From positions 29,873 to 93,872 of the forward strand of contig JAIVFU010000020.1 in assembly GCA_020829485.1 (NCBI GenBank): a stretch of 64,000 nt of DNA, read 5' to 3'. This document shows, in pieces, positions 1 to 8,794 of this stretch. Position 1 is the first letter of the stretch, and every line of letters starts with the position of its first letter. Both the position numbers and the translations under genes were made by a program. The notes below the pieces were generated by a model, which had not been told where the DNA came from, searched no databases, and saw only the letters and a list, made by a program, of their open reading frames with translations. The stretch comes from Nostoc sp. CHAB 5834 (GTDB taxonomy: Bacteria > Cyanobacteriota > Cyanobacteriia > Cyanobacteriales > Nostocaceae).

Positions 1-1
1 A

Positions 2-178
2 GCAGGGAAGATGTACGCTGATTTAGAGACAACTGGAAAAAGAATTGGTTATCCTGATTGTATGATTGCAGCAATTGCCATCAGTAATAATCTAACTTTA
101 GTTACTGGTAATTTATCTCATTATCAAAGGATTCAAGATTTAGATTATTCACTAAGACTAGATAACTGGCGTTTCTAG
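2..178 (+). CDS. PIN-domain (VapC-type) toxin, C-terminal part
   Basis: The open frame enters from the left edge and stops at TAG 176-178, giving 58 visible residues. The stretch PDCMIAAIAI followed by LTLVTGNLSHY and a terminal LDNW is the usual end of VapC-like PIN ribonucleases: the Asp of PDCMIAA is a metal ligand, and the TGN motif precedes the last strand. PIN toxins cleave RNA and are normally encoded just after a small antitoxin, which would lie outside the window. Family assignment is good; target and activity are unknown because the N-terminal half is not visible. Confidence 0.7.
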   Translation, partial: AGKMYADLETTGKRIGYPDCMIAAIAISNNLTLVTGNLSHYQRIQDLDYSLRLDNWRF

Positions 179-253
179 CGACAATGGTGATGGATGAAGT
201 CGCATTAAGTTTGGCCACTAGCTAAACGCTCTAATGCCGATGTATTTTATCAC

Positions 254-895
254 TTAATTTTTATATCCTGTATTACAGTATGGATGCGTTATCTGTCCAT
301 TATCTAGACTTGCTAATCCGCCATCTGCCTTGCGCTGTATATGATCAAACGAAATGGAGTTTCTATGGATAAGACCATTGCAAATCTTACATTGAGGTAT
401 ATTTTTTAATGTTTTCTTTATATAAATCTCACTTTTTCTATTTGTATTAAAATCTATATTATTAACAATATTTACAAAATCTAAAATTAGCGGTAGTGTT
501 TGAGCAGAATAAAGCTTTCCAGCAACTGGCACATCAAAAGTTTTGATTGGAGTTTGTAGTTTAGGTTCAAAAAGTATTTCGTTAATTTCTTTAGCTATCT
601 CTTGTATTTGATTCTGTATTTCATCTGGAAAAGATGACCAATATTTATGTCCTGTACCACTTCTAATAATTGCACGTGCAGCTATACTATTAGGCTTTCT
701 TCTAGATTCAAGGAGCTTTAGCTCAGTTTTATCAATTAGTGTAGCTTGTTGATTAATTTTGAAAAAAGAATTTTCTGCTTTACTGGCATCACCTTCAATC
801 CATTGAAGTTGAAGTGCTAATGCTGATAAATTTTGAGCATATTTGATAATTTCTGGTTTGAATTTATTTATAACTGTTACTAAGTATTTTAGCAT
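254..895 (-). CDS. HNH endonuclease domain protein
   Basis: The protein has 213 residues. The first ~160 are mostly helical and unassigned. The C-terminal ~45 carry an HNH nuclease signature: CKIC, then SFDHI about 17 residues later, then a second zinc-type pair in the region of HPYCNTGYKN. HNH domains cut DNA using the central His and a metal ion. No methyltransferase or phage gene lies next to it, so its biological role (restriction, homing or defence) cannot be set. It is a lone gene between the PIN fragment and recA, on the opposite strand to both. Confidence 0.65.
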   Translation of the reverse strand: MLKYLVTVINKFKPEIIKYAQNLSALALQLQWIEGDASKAENSFFKINQQATLIDKTELKLLESRRKPNSIAARAIIRSGTGHKYWSSFPDEIQNQIQEIAKEINEILFEPKLQTPIKTFDVPVAGKLYSAQTLPLILDFVNIVNNIDFNTNRKSEIYIKKTLKNIPQCKICNGLIHRNSISFDHIQRKADGGLASLDNGQITHPYCNTGYKN

Positions 896-1305
896 ACCTG
901 CAAATCAGACCTATTTCTTGCTAAACCCGTCACTGAGGATATCTCCCAGAAAAACCCACTTACACTAAAGACAGAAGCAAAACCGTCACGTAAAGACTAT
1001 GATTCAAAATCTCCCGTTTACCAAATGAAGCCACCGTCGTCGATGATATGCTGATTGGGATAGCGATCGCTCCTAATTTAGCAACCTCCGCAAATGCTCA
1101 CGAATCCGGTTCTACTGACAGTGTTGTTTAGGTAATTTATTTTTTCTTTAAAACCCCTTGCTTACCCAGCGAAAAAAAGCTATCTCTGAATGCAGGTTGG
1201 TATCATTGTGCAAGACTACCCTAATCTGGTAGCGATCGAGTTACGATCTTGTTACACCCCTTTTTTGATTTGAGAAGTCCTATTCCAGAATTTTCTGGTT
1301 AAAAT
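896..1305. other. Intergenic region upstream of recA
   Basis: About 480 bases separate the HNH gene from recA. They hold a short open plus-strand stretch ending near 1130 with no recognisable product and one GCGATCGC octamer near 1065. The only regulatory signal I can support is the LexA-like site just upstream of recA, listed separately. Confidence 0.5.
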
Positions 1306-1319
1306 AGTATATCTGTTCT
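1306..1319 (+). promoter_or_regulatory. Candidate LexA (SOS) box before recA
   Basis: AGTATATCTGTTCT matches the Anabaena LexA consensus as I remember it (RGTACNNNDGTWCB) with one mismatch, T for C at position 5. It lies about 60 bases upstream of the recA start, a sensible operator position. Known: LexA binds recA promoters in many bacteria, but cyanobacterial LexA does not always run an SOS response. Binding here is inference. Confidence 0.4.
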
Positions 1320-1379
1320 ACTCAAAATCTCAGAGCAACACTCCTTAAAACCATATATTTAGAGGCATTAGAGGCAGAA

Positions 1380-2459
1380 ATGGCTATCAACACCGATACT
1401 TCCGGCAAGCAAAAAGCGCTGACTATGGTGCTTAACCAGATTGAGCGCAGCTTTGGTAAAGGAGCAATCATGCGCCTGGGCGATGCCACCCGGATGCGGG
1501 TGGAGACAATTTCTAGTGGGGCGCTTACCCTAGATTTAGCATTGGGTGGTGGTTTACCCAAGGGGCGGGTAATTGAAATTTATGGCCCGGAAAGTTCCGG
1601 GAAAACTACAGTAGCACTACATGCGCTTGCTGAAGTGCAAAGAAATGGTGGTATTGCTGCCTTTGTTGATGCTGAACACGCTCTTGATCCTACTTATGCT
1701 GCGGCATTAGGTGTAGATATTGACAATTTGCTGATTTCCCAACCTGACACAGGCGAATCAGCTTTGGAAATTGTCGATCAGCTTGTTCGTTCTGCTGCGG
1801 TTGATATTGTAGTCATTGACTCAGTAGCAGCACTGGTTCCCCGTGCTGAAATTGAAGGCGATATGGGTGACACCCACGTTGGTTTGCAAGCGCGATTAAT
1901 GAGCCAAGCCCTACGTAAAATTACTGGCAACATTGGTAAATCTGGTTGTACAGTAATTTTCATCAACCAGTTGCGGCAAAAAATCGGTGTTACCTACGGT
2001 AGCCCAGAAACTACCACTGGCGGTAACGCATTGAAATTTTACGCTTCGGTGCGCTTGGATATTCGCCGAATTCAAACCTTGAAAAAAGGTACAGATGAAT
2101 ATGGTAATCGCGTTAAAGTCAAAGTCGCCAAAAATAAAGTAGCGCCGCCCTTCAGAATAGCGGAATTTGACATTATTTTTGGCAAAGGTATTTCTACCTT
2201 GGGTTGTGTTGTTGACTTAGCAGAAGAAACTGGCATTATTGTCCGCAAAGGAGCTTGGTATAGTTACAACGGCGATAATATCTCTCAAGGACGAGACAAC
2301 GCCATTAAGTATCTAGAAGAAAAGCCTGAATTTGCTGAAGAAATTAAGAAACTGGTGCGGGAAAAACTAGATAAAGGTGCTGTTGTTTCTGCTAACTCTG
2401 TAGCTAAAGCCAGTGAAGAGGATGAAGAGGAAGAAGTCGATTTAGAGCCAGAAGAATAA
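1380..2459 (+). CDS. recA: Recombinase RecA
   Basis: RecA is the ATP-dependent strand-exchange protein of homologous recombination and repair, acting on single-stranded DNA in the cytoplasm. The 359-residue protein has normal length. The Walker A motif GPESSGKT is at 69-76, the DNA-binding loop region with [11 protein letters not shown] follows near 195-205, and [18 protein letters not shown] is the conserved core after it. The C-terminus is an acidic tail rich in Glu and Asp, typical of cyanobacterial RecA. The ATG at 1380 is preceded by a purine-rich stretch. It is monocistronic, followed by a hairpin terminator at 2494. Confidence 0.98.
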   Translation: MAINTDTSGKQKALTMVLNQIERSFGKGAIMRLGDATRMRVETISSGALTLDLALGGGLPKGRVIEIYGPESSGKTTVALHALAEVQRNGGIAAFVDAEHALDPTYAAALGVDIDNLLISQPDTGESALEIVDQLVRSAAVDIVVIDSVAALVPRAEIEGDMGDTHVGLQARLMSQALRKITGNIGKSGCTVIFINQLRQKIGVTYGSPETTTGGNALKFYASVRLDIRRIQTLKKGTDEYGNRVKVKVAKNKVAPPFRIAEFDIIFGKGISTLGCVVDLAEETGIIVRKGAWYSYNGDNISQGRDNAIKYLEEKPEFAEEIKKLVREKLDKGAVVSANSVAKASEEDEEEEVDLEPEE

Positions 2460-2493
2460 GGAATGCGGATTTATCTGCAACTTTTAATATGTA

Positions 2494-2524
2494 GTGGGTT
2501 ACATAGATGGCTAACCCACCTTTT
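2494..2524 (+). terminator. Rho-independent terminator of recA
   Basis: GTGGGTTA (2494-2501) pairs perfectly with TAACCCAC (2512-2519) across a 10-base loop and is followed by CTTTTCC. It sits 35 bases after the recA stop. Confidence 0.6.
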
Positions 2525-2702
2525 CCAAAGTATTGATGAATTATAGCAAGCCTAAAAAAATGATTGCCACTATATGACGAGCAATCATTTTATTTTTATG
2601 GTGTTTGTCGTTGCAATCAGTTAAAAGAAGGGGCATAAAAATGTTATGCCCCTACGAATTGTGTATATAGGAGTCGTATTTGATTTTTGAAATTATCTAT
2701 GT

Positions 2703-2730
2703 GGGCGGGGAGTAGGGAGTAGGGAGTAGG
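2703..2730. repeat. Tandem GGGAGTA heptad repeat
   Basis: GGGAGTA is repeated about three times in tandem in non-coding DNA between recA and the FHA gene. Such short tandemly repeated heptads are common in heterocystous cyanobacteria. No function is visible. Confidence 0.7.
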
Positions 2731-2836
2731 AAATTAGGCTTTTCGATCTGTACGGAGCTTTTTCAGAAATCAAATATTAGTTCTATAGTTCACGCAATTG
2801 AAAATTGCTATAATCTCCAATTTTTTAGCTGGGATT

Positions 2837-3562
2837 CTATGGTATTTGTCTGCTAAAAAAGCGGTCTAAAATTTCTGATTTCTGTTCCGAACTGAAGTTG
2901 TCATACCAATCTTCAGACTTTTCAACTAGTGCAGGATTTCTGAAAATCTCTGAATTTTCATCTGGTTTTTCAGTCAAAAGTTTTGGTTTGTTACAGGCAT
3001 AAGTAAGTATTTCTACTTGATTCTCCCTCTTTCGATGCATAAGTTGCATCAATAACTCCATTGCTACAGTTGGCAACACGCGGCAGGTAGAACTCATGAA
3101 AAAATCAAAAGTCATACTACCTAGACGAATGCGATCGCCATCTTTAAGCTTGATCGCCCCAAAAGCGCGATCGTCATTCACAAATGAGCCATTGGTACTG
3201 TCAAAGTCTATAAAGTAGAAGCCTTGATCGTCAATATATTGAATAGCAGCGTGGCGACGAGACATATAATTATCAACAATGCAAATACCACTGCTGCGAT
3301 TACGACCTATTGTCCAGATTTGCTGTGGCTGCCGTAAACTCTGGGTCTGATTGTCGCACAAATTAGTCATCAAATAAACAGCAGAAGTATCCACTACACC
3401 ATGTACATAACATCTCTTCCCTCTCGTCAACGACGGTTGAGATAGGTTTTCTAGCTGAAGAATTTCATCTAGAAGGCTGCTGTTGTGTTCATACAACTTA
3501 ATAAATACCTGATATAAAGTTAATTTCCGTTCTATTTCCGTTTGTGCAAAGTCAGCCATCAT
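2837..3562 (-). CDS. FHA-domain protein
   Basis: The 241-residue protein carries one forkhead-associated domain at about 82-155, a phosphothreonine-binding fold. The hallmark residues are present: GR at 86-87, SRRH at 101-104 and NG at 124-125. The N-terminal 80 residues have no recognised domain, and the C-terminal ~80 are charged and probably flexible. Cyanobacterial FHA proteins usually read out Ser/Thr kinase signalling. A kinase gene lies 0.8 kb away on the same strand, but the two are not an operon and partnership is inference. Two consecutive ATG codons open the frame. Confidence 0.85.
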   Translation of the reverse strand: MMADFAQTEIERKLTLYQVFIKLYEHNSSLLDEILQLENLSQPSLTRGKRCYVHGVVDTSAVYLMTNLCDNQTQSLRQPQQIWTIGRNRSSGICIVDNYMSRRHAAIQYIDDQGFYFIDFDSTNGSFVNDDRAFGAIKLKDGDRIRLGSMTFDFFMSSTCRVLPTVAMELLMQLMHRKRENQVEILTYACNKPKLLTEKPDENSEIFRNPALVEKSEDWYDNFSSEQKSEILDRFFSRQIP

Positions 3563-4193
3563 ACGTAAACCTTGTATTACCTGATTTCGGTTATGAATAT
3601 TTTGCTTCAGCCTACAACCAGGGATAATTAATTTTTAACTTTCCTCTGCCATCTGAAAACTTGAGTGGCTTACGAGCGTTAAATTTTACAATTTTTAAAT
3701 TCGAGATTCCCTGTTGTTCCTAGATATAAAAAGCATGGAAACATCTAAAACAAATTATTATGATCCTTTATTGTTTATTGTAAATAATCATTTGTTATTT
3801 GTAACACATAGTAATTATAAATATTTGATTAATAATTGCCAACTATCTACGTATTTTTGCTTAATAATCGGATATTCCTTAACATTTACAACAGGGATGA
3901 CTATCGTTCAACACAACTATAACCATCCTGAATTATTGCGATCAGCAAGATCCCCCACAACTTTTACGAAGTCGGGGATCTGCGGGTTGAGTTGGAATTC
4001 TCACAAATTAAATAGGATTGCTATTATCTATTTGGTCAATTCTGAATAAATATGAGTTTTATCAATAAGAATAAAGGCTGATTTATCTAAGCTAATGAGG
4101 AAATAGAAGCCTTGTGAGCTTTATAAAACAATACATTTCAGTTTAAGTCAGTTTAAGACTTGCTCTTCCCTAAGCCTCCTTAAAAAACAGGGA
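3563..4193. other. Gene-free stretch with repeats
   Basis: Nearly 800 bases (3563-4355) without a convincing gene. A plus-strand open frame (3714-4049) starts with TTG, has no family resemblance and runs through a palindromic repeat (AGATCCCC near 3949, GGGGATCT near 3974), so it is not called. A 115-bp MITE-like element at 4194 is listed separately. Confidence 0.5.
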
Positions 4194-4308
4194 ACTAGTA
4201 CCGCAAGGCGGAAGTCAAAAGTCAAAAGTCAAAAGCCGCATATACTTTAATTTTGGGCTTTCTAGCTGTAATGAAATGGTAGGCTTATTTCCGCCTTGCG
4301 GTACTAGT
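4194..4308. mobile_element. MITE-like element, ACTAGTACCGC family, copy 1
   Basis: A 115-bp element bounded by perfect 20-bp inverted repeats: ACTAGTACCGCAAGGCGGAA at 4194-4213 and its reverse complement at 4289-4308. Just inside the left end are three tandem GTCAAAA heptads. It has no coding capacity. Related copies lie at 43099 and 48900, with a half-copy at about 16001. Confidence 0.75.
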
Positions 4309-4355
4309 CTCAGAGGCAGGGCAAGTGAGTAACTTCTCAAATTTAAACTTTTAAT

Positions 4356-5960
4356 TCACAATAAGCCTCGTTTTCCATTGGGACGGATGGTCATCCAATT
4401 TGTTTTTGCTAGTGCAAGCTGTTCATCAGAAATTTTGGCACTGGTGAGATTAGCACCACACAGATTAGCTCCTCGGAGGTTAGCATTACTGAGATAAGCA
4501 TTGCTAAGGTCTGCACCTCGCAGATCTGCGCCTTCTAAATCAGCATGGTTAAAGTATGCTTTGCTCAAATTAGCATCTTTGAGATTAGCTCGAGTGAGAC
4601 TGGCTCTGCCAAAGTCACTATTGTGAAGATTAGCTCCCTGAAGATTGGTTTTTTGCAATTGAGTGGAATTGAAATTTGTTTGGGATAAGTCAGCACCTTG
4701 CAGATTCAGCAAACTTAAATTGTGTAGAGCAAAATCTCGTCTTCCCTTCTGATAAGCAGTTAATAAACCTTGGGTATCTAATTTACGCTCAACTTTTGAA
4801 GTTTTAACTTGTGAACCATTACTGTTGCTGTTAGCTAAAGTCGCTGATTTGGCTATCCCAGAACCCTGGTGTAATCCAGCTGCTTCTGCTGCTGCCTTGG
4901 CTCGTCTAGCGCGAATTGCTGCCGCTACCTGTGCCACTCCTGTACTGCTAGCGGCAGCAGAGTTGTTACATAAAACAGCAGAATTATCCAGGTGGTTGTG
5001 TGTTCGCTCTTTAGACCCAGTATCTGATTTAATTAGTAAACCTTTTGCTAAACTTTCTAAGTATGGTTCTATTTCCAATGCTCTGAGAACTTCTGTCGCT
5101 GACTGATAACGATTACGTACAGACACCTCTAACATTTTTCGCAATACATGGCTCAAGTGGTCACTCACTTGCACAAGTTGCTCCCACATCATCTCGCCAG
5201 TGTTGGGATTGTAATCTAAATCTTTAGGAGTTTTGCTAGTTAGTAAATAAATACATGTCACCCCCAGTGCATAGATATCACTGGCGTAGACTGGACGCAT
5301 AGCCATTTGCTCTGGAGGTGCAAAACCAGGAGTACCAATGGCATAAGCAGTTAATGCTGTCTGTCCTGATTGATTTACCGCGCCTTGGCTGATTTGGTTT
5401 TTGACGGCACCAAAGTCTATGAGTACCATTCTGGCATCTTGAGTGCGGCGAATTAAGTTGGCTGGCTTGATATCACGGTGGATCACCTTTTGCTCGTGGA
5501 TGTATTGCAGTAGTGGCAGAATCTCGCTCAAAAATTGCTTGACTCCACTTTCGCTTAAGATGCCGTTAAGTTTGATCTCTTCCTGCAAGGTATCACCACT
5601 GATGTATTCTTGAACTAAGTAGAATTGCTCATGATTTTCAAAATAGTCTAACAATCTTGGTACTTGGGGATGATTGCCAATCTTACCTAAAGTTTTGGCT
5701 TCTCGTTCAAAGAGTTCTCTGGCCATCTGTAAAACGTGTGGAGCGCTTCCTGATGGGCGTAATTGTTTGATTACGCAACTCGGTTCTCCTGGTAAGCCTT
5801 GATCATTGGCTAAGAAGGTTGCTCCAAAGCCACCCTGACCTAATGGTTTGATCACCTGATAGCGATCGCGCAACAGGAGTTGCGAGCCACAAGAGCGGCA
5901 CCTTTGGCTATATACCAAATTTTCTGGATTGGGACAGGTAGGATTTAAGCAGTAGCTCAT
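4356..5960 (-). CDS. Ser/Thr protein kinase with N-terminal zinc ribbon and C-terminal pentapeptide repeats
   Basis: A 534-residue eukaryotic-type kinase. Residues 4-24 hold four Cys (C4, C9, C21, C24), a small zinc ribbon. The kinase domain follows: glycine loop LGQGGFG at 40-46, Lys65, catalytic HRDIKPAN with Asp163, and DFG at 182-184. After a linker rich in Ala and Asn come about 100 residues of pentapeptide repeats of the A(D/N)LxxA type (roughly 413-512), forming a right-handed beta-helix. This architecture is common in Nostocales and probably works in cytoplasmic signalling; substrates are unknown. No transmembrane segment is seen. All catalytic residues are present, so it should be active. 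Confidence 0.93.
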   Translation of the reverse strand: MSYCLNPTCPNPENLVYSQRCRSCGSQLLLRDRYQVIKPLGQGGFGATFLANDQGLPGEPSCVIKQLRPSGSAPHVLQMARELFEREAKTLGKIGNHPQVPRLLDYFENHEQFYLVQEYISGDTLQEEIKLNGILSESGVKQFLSEILPLLQYIHEQKVIHRDIKPANLIRRTQDARMVLIDFGAVKNQISQGAVNQSGQTALTAYAIGTPGFAPPEQMAMRPVYASDIYALGVTCIYLLTSKTPKDLDYNPNTGEMMWEQLVQVSDHLSHVLRKMLEVSVRNRYQSATEVLRALEIEPYLESLAKGLLIKSDTGSKERTHNHLDNSAVLCNNSAAASSTGVAQVAAAIRARRAKAAAEAAGLHQGSGIAKSATLANSNSNGSQVKTSKVERKLDTQGLLTAYQKGRRDFALHNLSLLNLQGADLSQTNFNSTQLQKTNLQGANLHNSDFGRASLTRANLKDANLSKAYFNHADLEGADLRGADLSNAYLSNANLRGANLCGANLTSAKISDEQLALAKTNWMTIRPNGKRGLL

Positions 5961-6596
5961 GCACTGTCAACTCGCTGCACGAATAATCACGGTGAGTTGT
6001 TATACTCTCTTTCAATTATTTAGATATTAATCAACTCTTGCCAGGTAATTTTTGCTGGAAATGCTTTGAAGATTTTCTAAAGTTTAGCTAATATTACTTA
6101 AATTAATGGCAAAATAAGATAATTATTATACTTGTACTACTAAATAGTATTGAGATTACTTTATACCAGTTCGTTATAACGCTCTCTTAGAGCTTGTTAC
6201 ACTTAGTGTGCTGCTCTACCGACTCACTAATGTAATTTGGAATTGTGAAAGTCAGCTTTAAGCTGGGTTTTTGCATGATTTAGGACTTACGCACTGTACA
6301 AATGCATCGTGACGTGAATTAACGATGCTCGCGGAAGTTTTCAGTCTTTTCTTATTCTGCGATGCCTACGGCGGTAAACTACGTAAATAGACCATGCCGT
6401 AGGGGCACTATCGGCCTAAGCTGTTACGTATACAACTTGCATGATCAGGGCGGGCAAGATGCCCAGCCCACAATCATATTGAAAAAAATATTAGTGCAAA
6501 TTGAAGACGCAACAGCTTACACCTACAATGGTATAATTTTAAATGCCTAAATTTGGAGACAATTTAGAATCATTTCCATTGTTCTTTAAGAGACTA
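5961..6596. other. Intergenic region with degenerate repeats
   Basis: No gene is supported. The sequence contains the motif AGGACTTACGCAC (6282-6294), which resembles an inverted-repeat end of the element at 52613, and a stretch (6359-6400) of the dispersed type reading ATGCCTACGGCGG. A 62-codon frame at 6362-6550 starts inside that repeat and is not called. Confidence 0.45.
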
Positions 6597-7427
6597 TTAG
6601 CTGGCTTTCATGTTTACACTAATCAGTTGTTCGAGAAGTGCAAAAACATCGCTGCGGCTGAGTTTCTCTTTGCCACTAGCAAGGGCATCAAGGGTTCCAT
6701 TAGCCAAGGTTAAGGGAATTTGGCAAAAATCTAAGGCTGGGCCAGTAGGAAGGTTTTTGGTATAAGCTTCTGCCAAGGCTAGATTTCGCCGGGCATACTC
6801 TTGCATATTTTCTGCACTCCAACCCTCTGGGAAAAAGTCTACCCCACGCCCTAAATCGTCACTATGGTTACGCAGGATATTAACTGCTTGTAAACCGCGG
6901 CCAAACCCGATCGCCTGAGTACGGTTAGTTTGTGTTCCATCGTACCAAGCCCATAAGTCCGATAGTAACAATCCCACTGCACCTGCCACCCCAAAAGTAT
7001 AACGATCTAAATCAGATTCTGTATAAACTTTCCAGTTTCTTTCTGCCCAGTAAGCCATCCGGTCTGCCATTGCAGCAGTGGCATCCCAAATTCGAGGCGC
7101 AATAGTCTCTGGTGCTAGTATCGACCATTCTCTAATCCTCATAGTGACTTCTTCTAAGGTATTCTCATACCCACTAAATTCTGCAAAGAAAGCATCTACC
7201 GCGAAGCCATCAACCCCTGCCTGTAATGTCAGGCTAATCGTTCTTAACAGCTTTGCTTTAGTAGCGTTATCTAGTTCGGGATGATCTTCAATTTCATCAA
7301 TGGCACGCATACACAAATATGCTGATGCTACTGCTTCTTGTAATCCTGGCGGTAAAAGGCTAATTGGGATATAAAAAGTTCGGCTAGTTTCTTTGAGGAT
7401 TTGCAATGCATCTCTACGTAAATTCAT
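6597..7427 (-). CDS. Squalene/phytoene synthase family protein
   Basis: A 276-residue head-to-head prenyl synthase. The first Asp-rich motif DEIED is at 44-48 and the second, DDLGRGVDFFP, at 190-200; both bind Mg-diphosphate of the prenyl substrate. The start at 7427 (ATG) is preferred to the in-frame ATG at 7460, since GGGGAG lies just upstream and the shorter form begins like the family. Members couple two GPP, FPP or GGPP units to make squalene, phytoene or related products at the membrane. It is not next to crtP or shc, so phytoene versus squalene cannot be decided from context; family-level naming is safest. Confidence 0.88.
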   Translation of the reverse strand: MNLRRDALQILKETSRTFYIPISLLPPGLQEAVASAYLCMRAIDEIEDHPELDNATKAKLLRTISLTLQAGVDGFAVDAFFAEFSGYENTLEEVTMRIREWSILAPETIAPRIWDATAAMADRMAYWAERNWKVYTESDLDRYTFGVAGAVGLLLSDLWAWYDGTQTNRTQAIGFGRGLQAVNILRNHSDDLGRGVDFFPEGWSAENMQEYARRNLALAEAYTKNLPTGPALDFCQIPLTLANGTLDALASGKEKLSRSDVFALLEQLISVNMKAS

Positions 7428-8139
7428 GTTTTCACTCCCCGATTGATTTTTGCACCACATGAAGTTTGCAGTTTTTTGATGATACTGGATATAGTTTTGA
7501 CTAAACTTTAAAAACTATAGACTATAAGATACGCTAGTATTTCATCTAAAAATTAATAGTTTTTGGTATTGCAATTAACAAAACTCTCAAATTTATCAAA
7601 GTTTAATTTAGTATATAGGGTTTTGGTCGCAAAAATCTTTAATGTGCCGTTTGATATAGCTATCATCAACTTTTAGTGTATATATAAAGAATTATGCTAA
7701 TATTTGGTTGATTAACGCGAAATTTTTCCATCAGAAAACATCCGTTGTGGGGATTTGAAAGTATTTTAAGTCTGCGTTAAATTGACTAAGAAATTATAAT
7801 TATTGTATATATAAAGACAATTTAGGAAAAGCTGGTAATGAATAATAGTAAGTGTACGCATTTTTAGATACGAACGGCGGCTTATCGAAGAGTTGGGGTG
7901 AGTTAAATTAGACATAGAGGACTGCAATACCTGGGTTGGGCTACGTCCACACTTGAATGATTACGAAGGGAAACTGTTTACTGTTTAAGATGGTATCAAA
8001 TGACCATAACCTAGAAGCAGAAGTTCCCGTATATTTACGAGATTGACAATAAAAAAGTGGGCTGTTTGCCACTCAACAATCCATTTATGACAATTTAAGC
8101 AATTCTTTCAAGTCAGGCTAAAGTTATAATTTCCGCTCT
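7428..8139. other. AT-rich gene-free stretch
   Basis: About 700 bases with no supported gene on either strand, mostly AT-rich. No terminator or recognised promoter is seen. It leads into the Rieske remnant at 8140. Confidence 0.45.
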
Positions 8140-8253
8140 TTACTTATTTTCCACTGGTGCCAGCCCATTAATCGCTGGCCCGTTGATTACTTTTCCCTGC
8201 GTATCAAACCGCGAACGGTGACATGAGCAATCCCAGGTCTTTTTTGAGGAATT
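8140..8253 (-). pseudogene. Remnant of a Rieske [2Fe-2S] domain protein
   Basis: On the minus strand the frame reads WDCSCHRSRFDTQGKVINGP and then AINGLAPVENK before the stop at 8140. This is the second iron-sulfur motif (CxCHxSxFD) and the tail of a Rieske domain, as found at the C-terminus of some FAD oxidoreductases. The frame is closed upstream by TAG at 8254-8256, and no first cluster motif (CxH) or catalytic domain is found nearby. I read it as the decayed end of a lost gene. Confidence 0.65.
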
Positions 8254-8303
8254 CTAGGCGACGAGACATTTCCAGAAATTAAATATGCGTTATCCAGAAC
8301 CCT

Positions 8304-8334
8304 TGTAGAGACGTAGCAGTGCTACGTCTCTACA
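8304..8334. repeat. Palindromic TGTAGAGACGTA repeat
   Basis: TGTAGAGACGTAGC faces GCTACGTCTCTACA around a 3-base centre. The same outer arms occur as a perfect 30-bp palindrome at 56158-56187, so this is a dispersed hairpin repeat. Confidence 0.7.
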
Positions 8335-8415
8335 TTCATTTTCGGAGATGTCTAATGTAAGCAATGCCATCATCAGAATTCATTACCTAGCCCAACCAGC
8401 GAAATAAAATCTCCT

Positions 8416-8619
8416 GTGCTATCGGGAAAGGTTCTCGCGTCCACGTTTGGAGTCGGACAATCAATCGGGTTAGGAATTTTGCATCTACTGGGGGCGCACA
8501 AAATCCACGGTAATTATACAGTACCTTGGCACAAGTTAGATTTAACTGACCCTGATAACCGCGTTTGCGTTTACATTAATATTGCAGGTTATTGGCAAAT
8601 TAAATTTGCTACGAATTAA
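8416..8619 (+). CDS. Small hypothetical ORF
   Basis: A 67-codon open frame with a TTG or alternative start and no family I recognise. It is Gly-rich at the start and ends with hydrophobic and aromatic residues. There is no clear ribosome binding site. It lies in decayed DNA between the Rieske remnant and the GH31 gene, and may itself be a fragment. Low confidence that it is expressed. Confidence 0.2.
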   Translation: MLSGKVLASTFGVGQSIGLGILHLLGAHKIHGNYTVPWHKLDLTDPDNRVCVYINIAGYWQIKFATN

Positions 8620-8794
8620 TAAAATTCTGTCTTTTTTGTGTGGTAAAGACACAAGCTTGTGCATTACGAAAATCACTCTCTGTTAAAAAATATCTGCTAA
8701 TCTTTCACCCAACCTCTAGCGAAAGAAAGAGTTTGATGGTAAATATCTCTGTAATCATGAATGCGGACAAGTGTTTACCTGCTAAATAACTGAT

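Noticed and set aside
3714..4049. 111-codon plus-strand open frame
   Set aside because: TTG start, no family likeness, no ribosome site, and it runs across a palindromic AGATCCCC repeat.
6175..6235. tRNA-like D-arm on the minus strand (AGTCGGTAGAGCAG)
   Set aside because: No seven-base anticodon loop or TTC arm with paired acceptor ends could be found; at most a decayed fragment.
6362..6550. 62-codon open frame
   Set aside because: Begins inside a dispersed ATGCCTACGGCGG repeat and shows no domain.
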